NCBI RefSeq assembly: GCF_025753855.1
Contig: NZ_JAOWPT010000002.1
Coordinates: 806,001-870,000, forward strand
Direction: 5' to 3'
Length of the DNA stretch: 64,000 nt
Origin: Mesorhizobium sp. ZC-5
GTDB taxonomy: Bacteria > Pseudomonadota > Alphaproteobacteria > Rhizobiales > Rhizobiaceae
This document shows positions 60,331-64,000 of the stretch, one piece after another. The position numbers and the translations under genes were made by a program. A model generated the notes under the pieces. The model was given only the letters and a program-made list of their open reading frames with translations. It was not told the origin of the DNA and made no database searches. The stretch's first letter is position 1. Each line of letters starts with the position of its first letter.

Positions 60331-61541
60331 ACGACACGCCGAATCCCGTCGCCGAGGCTGGCCGGATGGCACTCGTCGGAGCGCAAAAGTCGCCATGGAA
60401 CCTGTTGTGGCTGGTGCTCCCGCTTGCTGTCCTGGCGCTGGCGATCGCCTGGCTGCTGGCCACCAATCCCTTGCGGAGTTTCAACAATGGCGCTCCGCCG
60501 GTCGAGAACCTCACCTTCGAGCGGACAATCCTCGCTGCTGACGGCATCAGTGTCCTCGTCCGCGCCGGTGGCTCCGAGCCGCTGACTGTCGCCCAGGTTC
60601 AAGTCGACGATGCCTATTGGCAGTTCACGCAGGATCCGCCCGGTCCGATTGCCCGTGGCGCAACGGCCTGGATTCGGTTGCCTTTTCCCTGGGTCGTCGG
60701 CGAAGCGCATGCGATCAGGATCGTCACCAATACGGGAGCCACCTTCGATCACGAGATCGCGGTTGCCGTATCCACGCCGACGCACGGGGCAGGCGACCTG
60801 TTTCACCAGGGCCTGCTCGGAGTTTTCGTCGGCATTGTCCCCGTCGCGATCGGGCTGATGTTCTATCCCGCGCTTCGTGGCGTCGGCCAAAGTGGGATGA
60901 ATTTTCTCCTGGCATTGACCGTCGGCTTGCTCGCCTACCTGTTGGTCGATGCGCTGGAAGACGCGCTCGAGCTGGCCGGCGAGGCTGCGGCACTTTTCCA
61001 GGGTCATGTCATGGTGGTGCTGGCGGCAGCGGCCACCTTCCTCCTTCTGATCGCTGTCGGCCGCCGCCATGGCGCACCGGCTGGCCTGGCCCTGGCGACC
61101 TTCATCGCGCTTGGCATCGGCCTGCACAATCTCGGCGAAGGGTTGGCCATCGGCGCGGCGTTCGCCTCCGGCGCCGCGGGCCTCGGTACCTTCCTCGTTG
61201 TCGGCTTCACCTTGCACAACATCACCGAAGGCATCGGCATCGCCGCGCCGATCCTGAAAAAGCGCCCGCCGCTTCTGGCCTTCGTTGGTCTCGCTTTGCT
61301 CGCCGGCGGTCCCGCCGTCATCGGCCTGTGGATCGGCAGCCTTGCTTTCGCCCCGCAATGGTCAGCCCTGGCGCTGGCGATCGGGGCCGGCGCCATATTG
61401 CAGGTCATTGTCGAGGTGAGCATGCTTCTCATCCGCTCGAACGGAGCGGGATCCCGGGCACTCGTCGAACCGGCGGCGATGGCGGGGTTCGCAGCCGGTA
61501 TCGGGTTCATGTTCCTGACGGCGATGCTGGTGAAGATATGA
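60327..61541 (+). CDS. ZIP-family metal transporter with N-terminal extracytoplasmic domain
   Basis: The 404-residue protein has an N-terminal helix (about 24-44), a soluble segment of about 90 residues (NGAPPVENLTFERTIL to STPTHGAG) and a seven- to eight-helix ZIP core. The metal site is visible as LHNLGEGLAIGA in helix 4 and LHNITEGIGIAAP in helix 5. The N-terminal segment looks like a beta-rich extracytoplasmic domain, not usual for ZIP proteins. Its ATG overlaps the multicopper oxidase stop by four bases, so oxidation and uptake (or detection) of a metal may be linked. Metal unknown (Fe, Mn, Zn or Cu). Confidence 0.86.
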   Translation: MNDTPNPVAEAGRMALVGAQKSPWNLLWLVLPLAVLALAIAWLLATNPLRSFNNGAPPVENLTFERTILAADGISVLVRAGGSEPLTVAQVQVDDAYWQFTQDPPGPIARGATAWIRLPFPWVVGEAHAIRIVTNTGATFDHEIAVAVSTPTHGAGDLFHQGLLGVFVGIVPVAIGLMFYPALRGVGQSGMNFLLALTVGLLAYLLVDALEDALELAGEAAALFQGHVMVVLAAAATFLLLIAVGRRHGAPAGLALATFIALGIGLHNLGEGLAIGAAFASGAAGLGTFLVVGFTLHNITEGIGIAAPILKKRPPLLAFVGLALLAGGPAVIGLWIGSLAFAPQWSALALAIGAGAILQVIVEVSMLLIRSNGAGSRALVEPAAMAGFAAGIGFMFLTAMLVKI

Positions 61542-61559
61542 AGCGGTGGCGATTGGCCG

Positions 61560-62465
61560 TTAACCCTTGGGCGATAGGCCAATTCCTGAAAGCTTGTCCG
61601 GGTTGCGCACGATGTAGATGCCGTTGATGGCGCCGTGCTCGTCGAGCGCAAAACTCATCGTCTGCTCGATCTTTCCATCGACGACCAGCACCAGTCCCGG
61701 TTCTCCATTGACGCTGACCGGCTGGAACCGCGTCCGCTCCGGTGGCTGGAACTTCTGTGCGATGACGACGAGGAAGCCGGCGACCATGTCGAACCCCGAC
61801 AGCACGTCGCGGGCAGCCGGCACCTTGCCGCCGCCATCGGAGATGAATTCGACGTCGGCGGCCAGAATTTGCTTCAGCGGCTCGATGCTGCCTGTCCGCG
61901 CCGTCTCGGTGAAGCCGGCGACATAACGGCTGACATCGCTTTCCGTCGGGTGGAAGCGCGGATTGGCCTGCTGCAGCGTCTTGCGTGCCCGCGACGCCAG
62001 CTGGCGGCATGCCGCCGGCGACCGTTTCAGCGTCTCCGCGATCTCCTCGAAAGGCACGTCGTAGAGGTCGTGCAGGAACAGCGCCGCGCGCTCCAGCGGC
62101 GACAGCAGTTCCAGCGCCCGCATGATGCCGAACGAGATGTCCAGAGCGGCGTCGCCGGCTTCCGGATCGGTGGTGCCGGCCTGCGCTACGATCGGTTCCG
62201 GCAGCCATGGCCCGACATAGGTCTCGCGCCGCCGCGAGGCCGATTTCAGCCGGTCGAGGCAGAGATTGGTGACGATGCGCGACAGGTAGCGGCCGGCATC
62301 GTCCGGTGCCTCCGCATCAGCAAAGCGCAGCCAGGCGTCCTGCACGGCGTCTTCCGCTTCACTCACCGAACCGAGATAGCGATAGGCGAGCCGGACCAGC
62401 CGCTTGCGTTCGCCGAGATAGGCGGCGAGCCGCTGCTCTTTCATTTGGTCGGTAGCTTCAGGCAT
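61560..62465 (-). CDS. ECF41-type sigma factor (SigJ-like) with SnoaL-like C-terminal domain
   Basis: The 301-residue protein has ECF region 2 (RLVRLAYRYLGSVSEAEDAVQDAWLRF) and region 4 (LYDVPFEEIAETLKRSPAACRQLASRARK, in part), then the WLPEP linker motif, and a C-terminal SnoaL-like domain with DGGGK and NPDKL, all marks of the ECF41 group. That domain takes the place of an anti-sigma factor. ECF41 genes usually lie next to a carboxymuconolactone decarboxylase, oxidoreductase or epimerase gene, but none is seen here. Its own matching promoter lies upstream. Confidence 0.93.
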   Translation of the reverse strand: MPEATDQMKEQRLAAYLGERKRLVRLAYRYLGSVSEAEDAVQDAWLRFADAEAPDDAGRYLSRIVTNLCLDRLKSASRRRETYVGPWLPEPIVAQAGTTDPEAGDAALDISFGIMRALELLSPLERAALFLHDLYDVPFEEIAETLKRSPAACRQLASRARKTLQQANPRFHPTESDVSRYVAGFTETARTGSIEPLKQILAADVEFISDGGGKVPAARDVLSGFDMVAGFLVVIAQKFQPPERTRFQPVSVNGEPGLVLVVDGKIEQTMSFALDEHGAINGIYIVRNPDKLSGIGLSPKG

Positions 62466-62541
62466 GTTTCACAACACTTTCTCGATCGCCGCGCGTCCAT
62501 GCCACAGGGCGTGGTCGCATGAGATCACCTCTTTGCCTCTC

Positions 62542-62568
62542 GACGAGATGGCAGGTGGAAGTGTGACA
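62542..62568 (-). promoter_or_regulatory. ECF41 promoter upstream of the sigma gene
   Basis: On the minus strand TGTCACA (62562-62568) is followed after exactly 16 bases by CGTC (62542-62545). This matches the published ECF41 target motif (TGTCACA-n15/16-CGTC, from memory). The sigma gene starts about 77 bases downstream, and no other gene lies between. Autoregulation is therefore likely. Confidence 0.75.
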
Positions 62569-62599
62569 TCGGCTTGCGCTCTTTCCGTGGCAAGCGGTT

Positions 62600-64000
62600 T
62601 CAGTGTTCCCGTTTGCCGAGTTGCGCCAGCGCGTCCTTGACGGAGGATGCATAGGTGACCAGCGGCCGTTTCACCCCGTGGTTGATGAGCGTGCGCCTGA
62701 CCTGCGGCGAGGCGCCGGTGATGATGAAGCGCACCCCGCTGCGCTGCGCCTTGCGCGCCGCTCCCTCCAGCACGTTCGCCGCCGTCGAATCGAGGAAGGG
62801 CACCGCGGAGCAGTCGAGGATGAAGTTCCTGCGCTGGTCGGCGATGCGGTCGAGCACGGTGCCGACCGTCGAGGCGGCGCCGAAGAAGAAGGCGCCGGAG
62901 ATGCGGTAGACCACGGTCTCGGCGTTGCCGGCCTGGTCCGGATCGTAGGCTGTGCGTCCGCCGTTTTCCGTATCCGCGACGTCTTCCCCGACCAGCGGCA
63001 CGTCGGTCTCCACTGCGATCGATTTTGCCATGCGGTCGATGAACAGCACCGAACCGAGTGCGAAGCCGACGACGATGCCTTCGGTCAGGTCGCGGAAGAC
63101 CACCAGCCCGAAGGTGACGAGCAGCACCACCGCGTCGCCGCGCGACGATCTGAGCAGCGACGCGAAGGCGTTCTTCTCCACCATGTTCCACGCCACGACG
63201 GCCAGCACGCCGGCCAGTGCCGCCAGCGGGATGTAGCTCGCCAGCGGCGCAGCTATCAGCATGAACAGAAGCAGGAACAGCGCGTGCAGCATGCCTGATA
63301 CTGGCCCGTGCGCGCCCGCCCGCACATTGGTCGCGGTGCGCGCTATGGTGCCCGTGACGCAGATGCCGCCGAACACCGCCGAGCCGATATTGGCGAAGCC
63401 TTGCGCGACCAGCTCGCAATTGGAGCGGTGGCGGCGCCCGGTCATGCCGTCGGCGACCACCGCCGAGAGCAGCGATTCGATTGCACCGAGCAGCGCGAAC
63501 GCGATGGCGTCGGGCAGCACCGCCTCGGCCATCTCCAGGCTGAAAGCGGGCAGCGCAGGGGCCGGCAGGATGCGCGGAATGCCGCCGTAGCGCGTGCCGA
63601 TCGTCTCGACCGGCAAGGTCAGCAGCGCCGTGGCCAGCGCAGCCGCCCCGACCGCGATCAGCATACCCGGCCAGCTCGGCCTGATGTGCTTCAGCCCGAT
63701 GATGATGCCTATCGTCAGCGCTGCGACCAGGACTGCCGATGGATTGACGCTGCCTGCCGCACTCGCCAGCGCGTCGAGCTTGGGCAGCAGTTCGCCGGGC
63801 TCTTTGCCGGTCAGGGTCAGACCGAACAGCTCCTTGATCTGGCTGGCGAAGATGATGACGGCGATGCCGGCGGTGAAGCCGACGGTCACCGGATAGGGGA
63901 TGAATTTGATGTAGGTGCCGACCCTCAGATACCCGATAGCGACCAGGAATATGCCGGCCATCATCGTGGCGAGAAGCAGCCCGTCGATGCCGTGACGTTC
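62600..64000 (-). CDS. SulP-family anion transporter with STAS domain (partial, runs past window end)
   Basis: The visible part is at least 466 residues and the frame is still open at 64000, so the N terminus lies outside the window. The membrane portion shows FIPYPVTVGFTAGIAVIIFASQIKELFGL, seen as PYPVTVGFTAGIA, and SSRGDAVVLLVTFGLVVFRDLTEGIVVG, typical of SulP. The C-terminal STAS domain (VVYRISGAFFFGAAS to RTLINHGVK) has FILDCSAVPFLDSTAANVLEG with the STAS core serine. SulP members move sulfate, bicarbonate or dicarboxylates; substrate unknown. The STAS domain would be cytoplasmic. Confidence 0.92.
   Translation of the reverse strand, partial: ERHGIDGLLLATMMAGIFLVAIGYLRVGTYIKFIPYPVTVGFTAGIAVIIFASQIKELFGLTLTGKEPGELLPKLDALASAAGSVNPSAVLVAALTIGIIIGLKHIRPSWPGMLIAVGAAALATALLTLPVETIGTRYGGIPRILPAPALPAFSLEMAEAVLPDAIAFALLGAIESLLSAVVADGMTGRRHRSNCELVAQGFANIGSAVFGGICVTGTIARTATNVRAGAHGPVSGMLHALFLLLFMLIAAPLASYIPLAALAGVLAVVAWNMVEKNAFASLLRSSRGDAVVLLVTFGLVVFRDLTEGIVVGFALGSVLFIDRMAKSIAVETDVPLVGEDVADTENGGRTAYDPDQAGNAETVVYRISGAFFFGAASTVGTVLDRIADQRRNFILDCSAVPFLDSTAANVLEGAARKAQRSGVRFIITGASPQVRRTLINHGVKRPLVTYASSVKDALAQLGKREH

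Noticed and set aside
1-64000. tRNA, rRNA, riboswitch, prophage or insertion-sequence genes
   Set aside because: None was recognised by eye: no transposase, integrase or phage gene and no tRNA-like cloverleaf was noticed. A tRNAscan-SE or Rfam search would settle the RNA genes.

Overview
The window is GC-rich, densely coded chromosomal DNA of an alphaproteobacterium, most likely order Hyphomicrobiales (Rhizobiales) and plausibly Mesorhizobium or a close relative. This is inferred from the ubiE-ubiB-coaBC order, an mbfA gene behind a perfect Irr-type ICE palindrome, a GGAAC-N16-CGTT (EcfG general-stress) promoter, and a rhizobia-like mosaic palindromic repeat. No rRNA, tRNA, CRISPR array, prophage or intact insertion sequence was seen. 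The SulP transporter gene runs off the right edge.

Layout. 0-2.5 kb: GH25 lipoprotein, an orphan truncated anti-sigma-like protein, thioesterase-slyX. 2.6-12.4 kb: nucleoside import and salvage (two-domain ABC ATPase, two permeases, cytidine deaminase, purine nucleoside phosphorylase, deoA on the plus strand; upp and add on the minus strand), interrupted by a gene-free 590-bp stretch, a retropepsin-like protease and an LprI-like protein. 12.5-16.9 kb: ubiE-ubiB, a FitAB/VapBC-type toxin-antitoxin pair, then coaBC. 17-32.5 kb: two tandem GNATs, a 1-Cys peroxiredoxin, an RND efflux pair, an adenylate cyclase, prfC, ArsR-AHSA1, MAPEG, an AlkC-like repair protein, a pentapeptide protein, a class II amidotransferase and an AsnC-type regulator. 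32.6-40.8 kb: dut, small-molecule enzymes, cysK, an M20 hydrolase and an ECF42 sigma-YCII pair. 41-46.8 kb: TAXI-type TRAP transporter with DUF1850, a DUF4166 oxidoreductase and a DCC protein. 47.4-52 kb: stress and iron genes (DUF892, ArsR/NIPSNAP, MbfA), a threonine dehydratase and a small secreted protein. 52-59 kb: a CecR-YbhGFS-like efflux operon divergent from a CYTH-CHAD-YiiX operon. 59.2-64 kb: multicopper oxidase-ZIP operon behind a Fur/Mur-like box, an ECF41 sigma factor and SulP.

The most unusual signals are non-coding. Two intercistronic sites (6290-6404 and 54987-55099) each carry tandem 7-bp repeats followed about 40-55 bp later by the same repeats inverted. Unit size and layout match but the unit sequence differs, so they look like two members of one class of heptad-repeat hairpins. 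In addition, each of three sigma systems has its expected promoter signature here (ECF41 TGTCACA-N16-CGTC, ECF42 TGTCGA-N17-CGAC, EcfG GGAAC-N16-CGTT). Several regulators also have clear palindromes at their start codons. All calls are by eye from sequence; no database search was run.
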